From the NCBI GenBank assembly GCA_937894585.1, contig CALBGO010000077.1, forward strand, positions 1 through 40,296: 40,296 nt of DNA, written 5' to 3'. How positions within the stretch are numbered: the stretch's first letter is position 1; each line of letters opens with the position of its first letter. This stretch comes from an uncultured Eubacterium sp. GTDB lineage: Bacteria; Bacillota; Clostridia; Peptostreptococcales; Anaerovoracaceae. Below the pieces are notes generated by a model. It was not told the DNA's origin. It saw only the letters and a list, made by a program, of their open reading frames with translations, and searched no databases. Both the position numbers and the translations under genes were made by a program. Positions 17,173-25,938 of this stretch are shown here, in pieces.

Positions 17173-17200
17173 TATTCTATGAAAGGACAAGGCAAAATGT
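17173..17200 (-). promoter_or_regulatory. Sigma-K-like promoter for the 34-residue protein
   Basis: On the minus strand AC (17200-17199), a 17-bp spacer and CATAGAATA (17181-17173) fit the sigma-K pattern AC-N16/17-CATAnnnTA, about 35 bp upstream of the start codon. Confidence 0.5.
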
Positions 17201-17312
17201 TACAGAATTACTTCATTTCTGCTGCGGATTGTCTGTACGCTTTTCATTTCTTCTTTATTACCGCTTCGCCATATTTACCGGTCTGATAATTTGCGGACCG
17301 GATTTCGATTGT

Positions 17313-17882
17313 TTATCTCTGCACATCTCCGCCGGACAATACATCGTCGTAAACCGCGCGGCTTCCGCCGATAAACTTCGGCCGGGTTCTCGCGCAGGTC
17401 AGATGAGCGCAGCCGATTTCTTTCAATGAAATCCGAACCGGCACCGCTACTTTTTTCAGATGCATTCCAATCAGCGTATCCCCAATGTCCATGCCTGCAT
17501 CCGCTTTGATTTCTTCTACAGCAACCGGATGCTCTGCATTTTCATATACGGTCACCGCAAAAGAGCCTCCCGCATGCATCTGCGGCACTACATTAACGAT
17601 TTCCGTACCCGGAAGCAATGCTTCTTTTTCCACGATAACCGCCCGGTTCAAATGCTCGCAGCACTGAGCGGCAAGGTAAATACCTTTTTCCTTCAGAATC
17701 GGCATAACCCCGTCATATACCGCTTTTGCAGCGTCGATATCAGAACCTTTTCCGATACGGGCTCCCTTGATTTCACTGGAGGAACAGCCGATCAGGAAAA
17801 TATCGCCCCGTTTCAGCTTCGCCGCCGCCAAAAGCTCTGTTACTGCCTGAGCTGCCTGAGTTCTGATTTCTTCATAAGTCAT
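17313..17882 (-). CDS. ywlG: YwlG/DUF436 family protein (UPF0340)
   Basis: The 189-residue protein matches the TIGR01440/DUF436 family over its whole length. Conserved segments are FLIGCSSSEIKG, AAQCCEHLNRA, VVPQMHAGGSFAV and a C-terminal GCAHLTCARTRPKFIGGSRA. The biochemical function is unknown; in many Firmicutes the gene lies near glyA, upp or other one-carbon genes. Here it follows ahcY with a 26-bp gap and is probably co-transcribed with it. The start is taken at ATG 17882 because AAGGTGA is a well-spaced SD for it. An upstream GTG (17891) lies inside that SD and is unlikely to be used. Confidence 0.88.
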   Translation of the reverse strand: MTYEEIRTQAAQAVTELLAAAKLKRGDIFLIGCSSSEIKGARIGKGSDIDAAKAVYDGVMPILKEKGIYLAAQCCEHLNRAVIVEKEALLPGTEIVNVVPQMHAGGSFAVTVYENAEHPVAVEEIKADAGMDIGDTLIGMHLKKVAVPVRISLKEIGCAHLTCARTRPKFIGGSRAVYDDVLSGGDVQR

Positions 17883-17908
17883 ATCTATCACCTTCTATTA
17901 AAGATTTT

Positions 17909-19159
17909 CTATACATCCCAGCTTGCCAGATAAGCTTCCTGTTCCGGTGTCAGAGCGTCAATTTCGATTCCCCATGCCGCCAGTTTTCTTCTGGCTACCA
18001 CATCGTCGATTTCACCGCTGACGTCAACTACAGTCTTGTCCAGCTTTTTGTAATTGTCTTTGATATACATGGCAGAAAGAGCCTGTACCGCAAAACTCAT
18101 ATCCATAATTTCCGCCGGATGTCCGTCAGCCGCAGCAATGTTGACAAGGCGTCCCTCGCCGATTACATTCACCCATTTTCCGTTATCCAGCTTATATCCC
18201 ATAATATTTTTACGGGTTTCTTTCTTTTCCACAGCTTCTCTTTCCAGCTCGTCCATATCGATTTCGCAGTTAAAATGACCTGCGTTCGTTAAAATGACCC
18301 GGTCTTTCATCGTCAGCATATGCTCCATTGTGATGGTTTTGCAGCAGCCTGTTGCGGAAACGAAGATGTCGCCCAAAGGCGCCGCTTCTTTCATTGTCAT
18401 CACATCAAAGCCGTCCATTTTCGCTTCGATGGCTTTCACAGGATTTACTTCGGTTACGATAACCTTTGCACCCAAAGCGTCCGCCCGCATAGCAATGCCT
18501 CTGCTGCACCATCCGTAGCCCACAACGACCACGGTCTTGGCTGCCACAATCAGATTGGTATTTCTCATAATGCTGTCCCATACAGACTGTCCCGTACCGT
18601 AACGATTATCAAAAAGGTGCTTGCAGTCCGCATCGTTGACCGCCACCATCGGAAACTTCAGAATGCCTTCCTTTGCCATAGCTTTGAGACGAATTACGCC
18701 TGTCGTGGTTTCTTCACAGCCGCCCCAGACTTCCTCTGCAAGATCCGGTCTTTTGGTGTGCAGCATACCCACAAGATCGCCGCCGTCATCGATAATGATA
18801 TTCGGTTTATGGGAAAGACACATTTCAATATGACGGTCATATTCTTCCTGTGTTGCTCCGTGATATGCAAAGACTTTCATACCGCTGTCAGCAAGAGCGG
18901 CAGCCACATCGTCCTGCGTGGACAGCACATTGCTTCCCGTTACCGACATCTGCGCGCCGCCTGCTGCCAGAACCTGACACAGATACGCAGTCTTTGCCTC
19001 AAGATGCACAGACAGAGAAATTTTAATATTTTCAAAAGGCTTTGTCTTTGCAAACTCCTCCTCCAAACCGCGAAGGAGCGGCATATTGTTTTTTACCCAT
19101 TCAATTTTCTGATGCCCTGAAGCTGCCAGGGAAATGTCTCTGATTTCGTAGTTTTCCAT
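17909..19159 (-). CDS. ahcY: Adenosylhomocysteinase
   Basis: The 416-residue SAH hydrolase converts S-adenosylhomocysteine to adenosine and homocysteine, relieving product inhibition of methyltransferases. Visible marks are SLSVHLEAKTAYL near the N-terminus, IIIDDGGDLVG, GGCEETTTGVIRL, KHLFDNRYGTGQS, the NAD-binding loop VVVVGYGWCSRG and ILTNAGHFNCEID. It is the short type without the long insertion and C-terminal Lys-Tyr extension of the eukaryotic enzyme, like forms in archaea and Thermotoga. The glycine-rich loop has Ser where Gly is more usual (GWCSRG). It lies 200 bp downstream of glmS with a hairpin between and is followed closely by ywlG. No SAH riboswitch was recognised in its leader. 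Confidence 0.95.
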   Translation of the reverse strand: MENYEIRDISLAASGHQKIEWVKNNMPLLRGLEEEFAKTKPFENIKISLSVHLEAKTAYLCQVLAAGGAQMSVTGSNVLSTQDDVAAALADSGMKVFAYHGATQEEYDRHIEMCLSHKPNIIIDDGGDLVGMLHTKRPDLAEEVWGGCEETTTGVIRLKAMAKEGILKFPMVAVNDADCKHLFDNRYGTGQSVWDSIMRNTNLIVAAKTVVVVGYGWCSRGIAMRADALGAKVIVTEVNPVKAIEAKMDGFDVMTMKEAAPLGDIFVSATGCCKTITMEHMLTMKDRVILTNAGHFNCEIDMDELEREAVEKKETRKNIMGYKLDNGKWVNVIGEGRLVNIAAADGHPAEIMDMSFAVQALSAMYIKDNYKKLDKTVVDVSGEIDDVVARRKLAAWGIEIDALTPEQEAYLASWDV

Positions 19160-19324
19160 TGTATTTTCTTCCTTTGTTTTTCTCCTGTATTTTTCTTTTG
19201 TATGCTGTATCCTTTTTATAAACTCCGGCAGTTTTTTCTGTCTTTTTAAGGAAATCCGCAGTTTTTCCGTTGAGCCATTCTTTTGCAGCCGCTGCCTGAA
19301 TGCCTCAACCGGTGCAGATTAAGC

Positions 19325-19347
19325 CGGCAGCTTTTTTCCGGCTGCCG
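19325..19347 (-). terminator. Hairpin after glmS, possible weak terminator
   Basis: CGGCAGC and GCTGCCG form a 7-bp stem right after the glmS stop. On the minus strand it is followed by GCTTAATC and not by a T-run. Partial termination between glmS and ahcY is plausible. Confidence 0.4.
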
Positions 19348-19360
19348 TCCCCCATTTCCG

Positions 19361-21199
19361 CTATTCCACGGTTACACTCTTTGCCAGGTTTCTCGGTTTG
19401 TCGATATCTTCTCCTTTTTCTCTGGCAACATAATAAGCGAACAGCTGCAGAGGAATTACGGTCAGAAGCGGCGAAACTTCATCAGCGCACTGCGGAATGT
19501 AAATCACTTCATTGCTTTCTCTTTCAATCTGGTTCTGTCCTTCCTTTGCAACAGATACCACATGAGCCATTCTTGCTTTAACCTCCACAATATTGGAAAA
19601 GGTTTTTTCAAAAAGAGCATCCTGCGTCGCAAGGGCAAGAACAATGGTTTCAGGCTCCATCAGCGCAATGGTTCCGTGTTTCAGCTCACCTGCCGCAATC
19701 GCAAAAGAGTTGATATAGGAAATCTCCTTCAGCTTCAGCGAACCTTCGTAAGCCACCGCCGAGTCCAGACCTCTTCCGATAAAGAACACCTGTCTTCTGT
19801 TATACAGCACTTTTGCAAGCTGCTCCACTTCTTCCGACTTGTCTAAAATCCGTTCCACTTTCTCAGGAATCTGTGAAAGTTCTTCCAGCATTTTCTGATA
19901 ATATGCTTCAGAAATGGTTCCCTTCAGTTCGCCCATATAAAGAGCAATCAGGTACAGGCAGACCATCTGTGTGGTGTAAGCTTTTGTCGAAGCCACTGCA
20001 ATCTCAGGTCCCGCCCAGGTATAAAATACATCATCGGATTCTCTTGCCACGGAGCTTCCCACTACATTGACGATGGAAAGAATTCTTGCGCCTTTGCGTT
20101 TAGCTTCACGAAGGGCTGCCAGTGTATCCAGTGTTTCTCCCGACTGACTGATTGCGATAAACAGTGTATTTTCATCTATAAACGGATCTCTGTATCGAAA
20201 TTCCGAAGCCACATCCACCTCTACCGGCACTCTTGCCATTTTTTCAATGGCGTATTTACCCACCAGTCCGGCATGGTATGCGGTACCACAGGCTACAATG
20301 TAAATCTTGTTGAATTTCTGCAAATCCTCCAAAGTAAGTGAAATACCGTCCAGCTTAATCCTTCCGTTTTCGTCGAGACGGCGGGTTAAAGTTTCCCGAA
20401 TGGCTTTTGGCTGTTCATGGATTTCCTTCAGCATAAAATGCTCATAGCCTTCTTTTTCGGCGTCTTCCATACTCCAGGTCACCTGCAGAACATCTCTTTT
20501 CACCGGATTTCTTTCGCTGTCCAGAATCTTAATCTGTTCCGGTGTGCAGATTACCATTTCGTTATTCTCAATCAGATAAATCTTATTCAAATACTTTAAC
20601 AGCGCGGGAATATCCGATGCGATAAAGTTGCAGCCTTTTCCGAGTCCTGCAATCAGCGGCGCGTCTTTACGGTAAGCTACAATCCTGTTCGGCTCATCTT
20701 TTGTGACAGCCGCTATGGCGTAAGCACCCCGCATCATTTTTACAGCCTCGAAAACAGCGTCTTCCAAAGAAAGATTTTCTGTCTTTATCAATACGCCAAG
20801 CAGCTGCGCAATAACCTCGGAATCCGTCTCGGTCCGAAATACCAGACCGTGTTCTTTGACCAGCCATTCTTTCAGTTCCACATAATTTTCTACAATTCCG
20901 TTATGTACAATGGCAACAGAATTGTCACTGCTGATATGGGGATGAGCATTTACATCGGAAGGCGCGCCGTGCGTCGCCCATCTGGTATGACCAATCCCGC
21001 AGGTGCCGAAAAGATGCTCGGACGCAATTGCCGCTTCAAGATTTGCAATTTTCCCCTGCCGTTTTCTGACAGTCAGCTTACCTTTGTTCAGCAAGGCTAT
21101 ACCTGCAGAGTCGTAACCTCTGTATTCTAATTTTTTAAGTCCGTCAATGATAATGTCCTTCGCATTATCATGTCCGACATATCCTACAATTCCACACAT
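19361..21199 (-). CDS. glmS: Glutamine--fructose-6-phosphate aminotransferase
   Basis: The 612-residue enzyme makes glucosamine-6-phosphate from fructose-6-phosphate and glutamine, the first step to UDP-GlcNAc. The N-terminal glutaminase domain begins MCGIVGYVG with the nucleophile Cys2 and shows GHTRWATHG and AIVHNGIVENY. Two SIS sugar-isomerase domains follow, with CGTAYHAG, AISQSGETLDTL and GRGLDSAVAYEGSLKLKEIS. The C-terminus ends NLAKSVTVE, as in the family. It is the last gene of cdaA-cdaR-glmM-glmS, 27 bp after glmM. That gap is too short for a glmS ribozyme, so the known Bacillus feedback control by glucosamine-6-phosphate appears to be absent here. The SD is GAGAGGA before ATG 21199. 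Confidence 0.97.
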   Translation of the reverse strand: MCGIVGYVGHDNAKDIIIDGLKKLEYRGYDSAGIALLNKGKLTVRKRQGKIANLEAAIASEHLFGTCGIGHTRWATHGAPSDVNAHPHISSDNSVAIVHNGIVENYVELKEWLVKEHGLVFRTETDSEVIAQLLGVLIKTENLSLEDAVFEAVKMMRGAYAIAAVTKDEPNRIVAYRKDAPLIAGLGKGCNFIASDIPALLKYLNKIYLIENNEMVICTPEQIKILDSERNPVKRDVLQVTWSMEDAEKEGYEHFMLKEIHEQPKAIRETLTRRLDENGRIKLDGISLTLEDLQKFNKIYIVACGTAYHAGLVGKYAIEKMARVPVEVDVASEFRYRDPFIDENTLFIAISQSGETLDTLAALREAKRKGARILSIVNVVGSSVARESDDVFYTWAGPEIAVASTKAYTTQMVCLYLIALYMGELKGTISEAYYQKMLEELSQIPEKVERILDKSEEVEQLAKVLYNRRQVFFIGRGLDSAVAYEGSLKLKEISYINSFAIAAGELKHGTIALMEPETIVLALATQDALFEKTFSNIVEVKARMAHVVSVAKEGQNQIERESNEVIYIPQCADEVSPLLTVIPLQLFAYYVAREKGEDIDKPRNLAKSVTVE

Positions 21200-21226
21200 A
21201 ATATAAAATCCTCTCTCTTCCTCAAG

Positions 21227-22585
21227 TTATTTTTCCCCAAATTTTTTACTGATTAAATCAGACAGTTCCACTGCCAGCTTGTGAATTCTTTCAATATCGC
21301 TGCCCTCAATCATAACTCTTACCAAAGGCTCTGTTCCGGAAGGTCTGATTAAAACTCTGCCGTTTCCCTCCATCTCTTTTTCAATGGCGGAAATGGCTTC
21401 CTGCACTTCTTCGTCGGTCAGATAAGCTTTCTTGTTTTCGTTTGCAACGCGGGCATTTTCAAGCACCTGCGGGAATATTTCAATTTCCGCTGACAGTTGG
21501 GACGGTTTTTTACCTGAATCCAAAACCGCTTTTACAAACTGAAGAGATGACAGCGTTCCGTCTCCTGTAGTAGTATGATTCAGGAAAATAATATGGCCCG
21601 ACTGTTCTCCGCCCAAAATGCATCCTGTCTTACGCATGGATTCCAGCACATACCGGTCGCCGACACCGGTTACTTCCACCTCTGCGCCTACCGTTTCTTT
21701 AATATACTTATGAAAACCGATATTGCTCATTACTGTGGCAGTGACTTTGTTTTCCGAAAGCAGTCCGGCATTTTTCAGCATCTTTGCGCAGATACAGATG
21801 GTTTTATCTCCGTCTATTACCATACCTTTTTCGTCAACTACAATCAGTCTGTCCGCATCACCGTCAAAGGCAAGACCCAGATCCGCCTTTTCTTCTACGA
21901 CTTTCTGCTGGAGTTTTTCCGGATGGGTCGAACCGATACGGTCGTTGATATTGATACCATCCGGTTCACAGCCGATTGCAATGACCTCTGCGCCCAGTTT
22001 TTCATAAACGGAGGGCGCTGTGCGGTAAGCCGCACCATTGGCGCAGTCCAGCACAATTTTCATACCGGAAAGATCCATATCGACTGTGGAAAGCAGAAAA
22101 TCGCAATAAATTTCTGCCGCATCATCTTCGGCTTCCAGACACCGTCCCAGCTCATCCCCACTCTTATGACCGTTGGGATCAATATCTCTGATAATAATAT
22201 CTTCGATTTTTTCTTCCAGCGCATCGTCCAGCTTGAAGCCTTCTCTGTTGAAAAACTTAATTCCGTTATATTCAAACGGATTATGCGATGCTGAAATAAC
22301 AATGCCCGCATCGGCATGATAGTGCTTAACAAGAAACGCCACTGCCGGTGTCGGAATGACGCCCGCTTTGATAACGTTGCCGCCGACCGCAAGAATCCCC
22401 GCAGTCAGTGCATTTTCCAGCATATCGCCGGAAATTCTGGTATCTTTACCGATTACAATAACCGGCCTTTTATTTTCTTTCCGTAAAACATGGGCGCCGG
22501 CCTTTCCCAGATTGAAAGCCAGTTCCGGTGTCAGTTCCGAATTTGCGACGCCTCTGACGCCGTCAGTTCCAAATAATCTTCCCAT
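21227..22585 (-). CDS. glmM: Phosphoglucosamine mutase
   Basis: The 452-residue enzyme interconverts glucosamine-6-phosphate and glucosamine-1-phosphate. MGRLFGTDGVRG opens the protein. The phosphoserine loop is GIVISASHNP (catalytic Ser about 100), the metal loop is FDGDADRLIVVD, the sugar loop is GGEQSGH, and the phosphate-binding loop is RPSGTEPLVRVM. All active-site motifs are intact. In many Gram-positives GlmM binds CdaA and lowers c-di-AMP synthesis, and the operon with cdaA and cdaR here supports that link. SD AGAGGTAGG precedes ATG 22585. The 118-bp gap to cdaR contains a 25-bp tandem duplication. Confidence 0.97.
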   Translation of the reverse strand: MGRLFGTDGVRGVANSELTPELAFNLGKAGAHVLRKENKRPVIVIGKDTRISGDMLENALTAGILAVGGNVIKAGVIPTPAVAFLVKHYHADAGIVISASHNPFEYNGIKFFNREGFKLDDALEEKIEDIIIRDIDPNGHKSGDELGRCLEAEDDAAEIYCDFLLSTVDMDLSGMKIVLDCANGAAYRTAPSVYEKLGAEVIAIGCEPDGININDRIGSTHPEKLQQKVVEEKADLGLAFDGDADRLIVVDEKGMVIDGDKTICICAKMLKNAGLLSENKVTATVMSNIGFHKYIKETVGAEVEVTGVGDRYVLESMRKTGCILGGEQSGHIIFLNHTTTGDGTLSSLQFVKAVLDSGKKPSQLSAEIEIFPQVLENARVANENKKAYLTDEEVQEAISAIEKEMEGNGRVLIRPSGTEPLVRVMIEGSDIERIHKLAVELSDLISKKFGEK

Positions 22586-22595
22586 AACCTACCTC

Positions 22596-22652
22596 TTACT
22601 TTTTATACTCTATGATACACTTACTTTTTATACTCTATGATACACTTACTTT
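22596..22652. repeat. 25-bp tandem duplication upstream of glmM
   Basis: Two identical 25-bp units (22596-22620 and 22621-22645, beginning TTACTTTTTATACTC) are followed by the first 7 bases of a third. They lie between cdaR and the glmM SD. Confidence 0.95.
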
Positions 22653-22703
22653 ATATTTTCTGTAATTTTTGTACGCTCTGTACACTTTATTTCACCTGTC
22701 CGC

Positions 22704-23909
22704 TTATTTCTTCTTGAAATTTATTGTTACACGAATCCGTTCCGGTTCGAAAACTGCCGCAGCACAGTCTTTTCTGCACTCCACCGTAAGCTCTGCCCGA
22801 TGGGTTCCTTCAGAAAAATCGCTGAGATCGGCGGACAGAATAATATCTTCTTTTTCAATTTCGGAAAGTTCTTCCGCTTTTCCGCTGATTGTAACCTTAA
22901 TCTCCTGTTCTTCTGTTTTTGCTTCCAGCTCCTCGGAAAGTCCTTCCAGAATAATTTCGTCAGCTTTGAAGGTAAAGACCTTTTCTTCCAGTTTTGTTAC
23001 GGTAATTTTCGCAACAAGTGTTCCTTTAGACTTATCGGAAATCTGCACACCCTCAGGCAGAACAGGTACAATCTCAAGCTCAGCGTTATTCTCGATTTCC
23101 GTAATATCAACAGGCTCTGCGGTGATGGTGCTGACTGCATCTACATCACGACTGCAGCCTTTGACGGTAATTGTTTTGGGTACGGAAACTTTTTTCTCAA
23201 AGGCGTCGTTCGACCTGTCTTCAACAGGCACTTCCAGTTTCACAGTCTTAAGCACCGCAAGCTGTGCTGTAATCTGCACGGAAGACGATGAAAGCTTTAA
23301 CCGGTCAATCCTCTGATTATTCTTGTCTACAGGGGTCAGTTCGCTGTTTATGGTCTTCATTTTTTTTGTAACTTCTCCGCTGCCGACCTTTGCACACACA
23401 TGATCCACTTTATCTACAAGAGATTCCGCACCGGTTACCGTTACGGTTTCGTGATTCATTTCCACAGTAATCGGTTCCTGCTCAGAAGTGAAATTTCCCG
23501 CATACTCCGGTCTGATGTCAAACTCTTTGGAAACTTTCCGTTCGACTGTAACTGTCACCTTATTAACACTCTTGTCTTCAAGTTCCGCACTGTCCGGAAT
23601 CCTGATATCAACCCGAAGATGATTTTCACCCATCGCAGCGTCCGAAAGATCCACCGATGCGGCAATATCTTCTTCGTCTATTTTGTTAATATCCGCCCTG
23701 CTTCCCGTTAAAGATACATTAACAGTCTCCACGCTGACATCTCTGACTGCAAGCCCGCTTTCGTCGAGAATATGCCCATTGATCAGCGTAATGGGAATAT
23801 CCCGAAATGTTTTGGTATCCGCAGGATTGGTTTCCCCTATAACATATGCCCAAATGCCGATTGCTATGAGAAGAGAGAGGACAATATTAAATTTTTTATT
23901 ATTCAGCAT
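22704..23909 (-). CDS. cdaR: CdaR, regulator of diadenylate cyclase (YbbR-domain protein)
   Basis: The 401-residue protein has an N-terminal membrane anchor (FNIVLSLLIAIGIWAYVIG, about residues 7-26) and four YbbR-type beta-domains outside the membrane. Typical strands such as DIPITLINGHIL and VSVETVNVSLTGSRADIN open the first domain, and RIRVTINFKKK closes the protein. CdaR binds and modulates the membrane cyclase CdaA and may pass on envelope signals. It starts inside the end of cdaA (11-bp overlap), which suggests translational coupling. Length and domain count match the family. Confidence 0.93.
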   Translation of the reverse strand: MLNNKKFNIVLSLLIAIGIWAYVIGETNPADTKTFRDIPITLINGHILDESGLAVRDVSVETVNVSLTGSRADINKIDEEDIAASVDLSDAAMGENHLRVDIRIPDSAELEDKSVNKVTVTVERKVSKEFDIRPEYAGNFTSEQEPITVEMNHETVTVTGAESLVDKVDHVCAKVGSGEVTKKMKTINSELTPVDKNNQRIDRLKLSSSSVQITAQLAVLKTVKLEVPVEDRSNDAFEKKVSVPKTITVKGCSRDVDAVSTITAEPVDITEIENNAELEIVPVLPEGVQISDKSKGTLVAKITVTKLEEKVFTFKADEIILEGLSEELEAKTEEQEIKVTISGKAEELSEIEKEDIILSADLSDFSEGTHRAELTVECRKDCAAAVFEPERIRVTINFKKK

Positions 23910-24750
23910 CTCTGTTCCTCCCCAGCTTATTCATCAGTTTATTCAGTTTCAATTTGCCGCTTTCGGCTGCTTCTCCGTTGAGATACAGATTCAATAAAGT
24001 CTTCTCAACATTTTTTGTGTCGAGAAAACGAGTCAGTTTTCCGTTCACTGCCATAGAGATAATACCGGTCTCCTCACTGACAATCAGCGAAATGGCATCT
24101 GAATTCTCCGTAATGCCGATACCGGCTCTGTGCCTGGTTCCCAGACTCTTGTTGAGATTTTTGTTTTCAGTCAAAGGCAGCACGCAGCCCGCCGCAAAAA
24201 CTTTGTCTCCGCGGATGATTGCCGCTCCGTCGTGAAGAGGCGCGCCTTCATAGAATATATTACCCAAAAGCTGCGCGGATATATCCGCATTGACTACCGT
24301 TCCCGTTTCGGCAAACTCAGAAAGTGCGGTTTCCCGTTCCAGCACAATCAGCGCTCCTGTCTTTGTTCTGGAAAACTCATCCACAGCCTTTACAAATTCA
24401 TCTGTCAGCGCTTTTGCTTTTTCTTTATCCAGCTGCCCGAAAGGCGCTTTTACAATCTTGCTGCGACCCACATATTCAAGACCTCTGCGAAGCTCCGGCT
24501 GGAAAATAACCACCAGAGCGATGATGCCGATGGACATAGTCCCCCGCAATATCCAGTTCAAAGCATACAGGTCAAGAATATCCGATAAGAAAAAAGTCAC
24601 GACCAGCACCAGCATCCCCTTTACCAGCTGCTGCGCCCTCGTGTCTCTGATAAATCCGATTAGTTTATAGCAAATAAAAGACACTATTAAAATGTCGACA
24701 ATATCGTTCAAACCGATACTCGAAACAATGTTGTTAAAAAAGTCTTTCAT
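23899..24750 (-). CDS. cdaA: Diadenylate cyclase CdaA
   Basis: The 283-residue membrane enzyme makes c-di-AMP from two ATP. Three N-terminal membrane segments (about residues 13-75, including LVKGMLVLVVTFFLSDIL) precede a DAC domain. Its two catalytic motifs are intact: DGAAIIRG and TRHRAGIG. The C-terminus is a short Lys/Asn-rich tail. c-di-AMP controls potassium and osmolyte transport and wall homeostasis in Firmicutes. It is the first gene of the cdaA-cdaR-glmM-glmS operon, with a good promoter 30 bp upstream and a 25-bp-period tandem duplication just beyond it. SD AGGGGAAAT precedes ATG 24750. Confidence 0.96.
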   Translation of the reverse strand: MKDFFNNIVSSIGLNDIVDILIVSFICYKLIGFIRDTRAQQLVKGMLVLVVTFFLSDILDLYALNWILRGTMSIGIIALVVIFQPELRRGLEYVGRSKIVKAPFGQLDKEKAKALTDEFVKAVDEFSRTKTGALIVLERETALSEFAETGTVVNADISAQLLGNIFYEGAPLHDGAAIIRGDKVFAAGCVLPLTENKNLNKSLGTRHRAGIGITENSDAISLIVSEETGIISMAVNGKLTRFLDTKNVEKTLLNLYLNGEAAESGKLKLNKLMNKLGRNRDAE

Positions 24751-24780
24751 AATATTTCCCCTTATACATAGCTACTAATA

Positions 24781-24809
24781 ATTTTACCGTAAAAGCGTGA
24801 AAAATTCAA
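24781..24809 (-). promoter_or_regulatory. cdaA operon promoter
   Basis: On the minus strand TTGAAT (24809-24804), a 17-bp spacer and TAAAAT (24786-24781) lie about 30 bp before the cdaA start. Confidence 0.65.
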
Positions 24810-24815
24810 GGGAGT

Positions 24816-24858
24816 TGACAAAGAAATAACATATAACAGCTGACAAAGAAATAACATA
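24816..24858. repeat. 18-bp direct repeat (25-bp period) upstream of the cdaA promoter
   Basis: TGACAAAGAAATAACATA occurs at 24816-24833 and 24841-24858, separated by 7 bp. It sits directly upstream of the cdaA -35 element. It could be a duplicated regulator site or a slippage product. Confidence 0.9.
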
Positions 24859-24916
24859 CACATAAGGTGAAAAGTTTGAAAAATCATCCCCTTATTCTGC
24901 GCGGAGACGATGATAT

Positions 24917-24943
24917 AAAAAAGCCGCTCTCTCCGAGCGGCTC
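24917..24943 (-). terminator. Intrinsic terminator of hpf
   Basis: GAGCCGCTC and GAGCGGCT form an 8-bp stem with a short purine loop, followed on the minus strand by TTTTTT, 17 bp after the hpf stop. Confidence 0.88.
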
Positions 24944-24959
24944 AAATAATTCAAAGATT

Positions 24960-25487
24960 TTAATATGTAGTTTCCAAAACGCCGTAATTTCCGTCTTTTC
25001 TGCTGTAAACCACATTGACGCTGTCGCTTTCCATATCTAAAAATACGAAGAAATTATGCTGCAGCATCTCCATTTCCAAAATAGCTTCTTCCACTGTCAT
25101 CGGCGTCAGTTCAAACTTCTTGGTTCTTACAACCCGAACTTCTTCAACTTCTTCCTCCGGCTCCGGCAGATATTCAAACTTCAAAGCCTTGTTATTGTTG
25201 TACCTCTTCTGCAGTTTGCCCTTGAACTTTGCCATCTGACTGGACAGCTTATCTTCAACTCTGTCGATACCTTCGTAAATATCGGCGCAGACCTCTTCAG
25301 CTCTGAAGACGGCTCCTTTGGCATTGATTGTCACCTCAATCTTGTCCTTGCCTCTCTCCTGAGATAATACTACATTTACGGTAATGTCGTCAGAAAAATA
25401 CTTTCCGAGTTTCTCGAATTTCTTCTCCATAGTATCCTGTAAATGTTTGTAGGTGTTAAAATTCTTACCTGTAATGATTACCTTCAT
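24960..25487 (-). CDS. hpf: Long-form ribosome hibernation promoting factor
   Basis: The 175-residue protein has the two domains of long HPF. The N-terminal part (about residues 1-100) is the S30AE/RaiA domain that binds the decoding centre (MKVIITGKNFNTYKHLQ, then YEGIDRVEDKLSSQMAKFK). A charged linker rich in Glu follows. The C-terminal domain (FELTPMTVEEAILEMEML, FFVFLDMESDSVNVVYSRKD) dimerises to form 100S ribosomes. It is the usual Firmicutes form. SD AGGAGG lies 7 nt before ATG 25487. It is monocistronic with an extended -10 promoter and a strong terminator. Confidence 0.96.
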   Translation of the reverse strand: MKVIITGKNFNTYKHLQDTMEKKFEKLGKYFSDDITVNVVLSQERGKDKIEVTINAKGAVFRAEEVCADIYEGIDRVEDKLSSQMAKFKGKLQKRYNNNKALKFEYLPEPEEEVEEVRVVRTKKFELTPMTVEEAILEMEMLQHNFFVFLDMESDSVNVVYSRKDGNYGVLETTY

Positions 25488-25571
25488 TTGATGACCTCCT
25501 TAGCCAAGTCCCCGACCGGACATCCGGCCGAAACCTTAATGTTCCGGTCAAAGGATTATTTTGTTATATGC

Positions 25572-25580
25572 ATTATACCA
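25572..25580 (-). promoter_or_regulatory. Extended -10 promoter of hpf
   Basis: TGGTATAAT on the minus strand is a consensus extended -10, about 85 bp upstream of the hpf start. No good -35 is visible at 17 bp (TATATT). Confidence 0.55.
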
Positions 25581-25660
25581 CCTTTTACAGGAAAAATATA
25601 CAAAATCTTTGCATTTTTTGTGATGTTTTTGTAAAAATTTTCAAAGCCGCCTTGCGGCTC

Positions 25661-25938
25661 GCTTCGCTATGTCTTTCGCCTGCTTTCGCAGACGATAGCC
25701 ATAGAAAAACGGCAACTCTCGCTCCGCTCGTTCCTACGGTCACTTTGCTCCCTCCGCTGTCCCTTTTTCTACGCTTCGCTATGTCTTTCGCCTGCTTTCG
25801 CAGACGATAGCCATAGAAAAACGGCAACTCTCGCTCCGCTCGTTCCTACGGTCACTTTGCTCCCTCCGCTGTCCCTTTTTCTACGCTTCGCTATGTCTTT
25901 CGCCTGCTTTCGCAGACGATAGCCATAGAAAAACGGCA
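25661..25938. repeat. 112-bp tandem repeat, 2.5 copies
   Basis: Units begin GCTTCGCTATGTCTTTCGCC at 25661, 25773 and 25885. The first two are complete and appear identical, and the third stops after 54 bp. The unit contains imperfect inverted repeats (GCTATGTCT with AGACGATAGC) and is rich in CGCT/TTCGC words. It lies in the 815-bp gap between hpf and comF. Small ORFs through it are judged spurious because they only echo the repeat. Confidence 0.95.

Noticed and set aside
18320..19120. 266-residue plus-strand ORF
   Set aside because: It is antisense to ahcY, is rich in His/Cys/Arg as expected from the reversed frame, and has no family resemblance.
19160..19360. SAH or SAM riboswitch before ahcY
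   Set aside because: I could not find the conserved boxes or pairing in the 200-bp leader; only a short hairpin after glmS is visible.
25661..25938. CRISPR array
   Set aside because: The units are long and contiguous with no unique spacers, and no cas gene is present.
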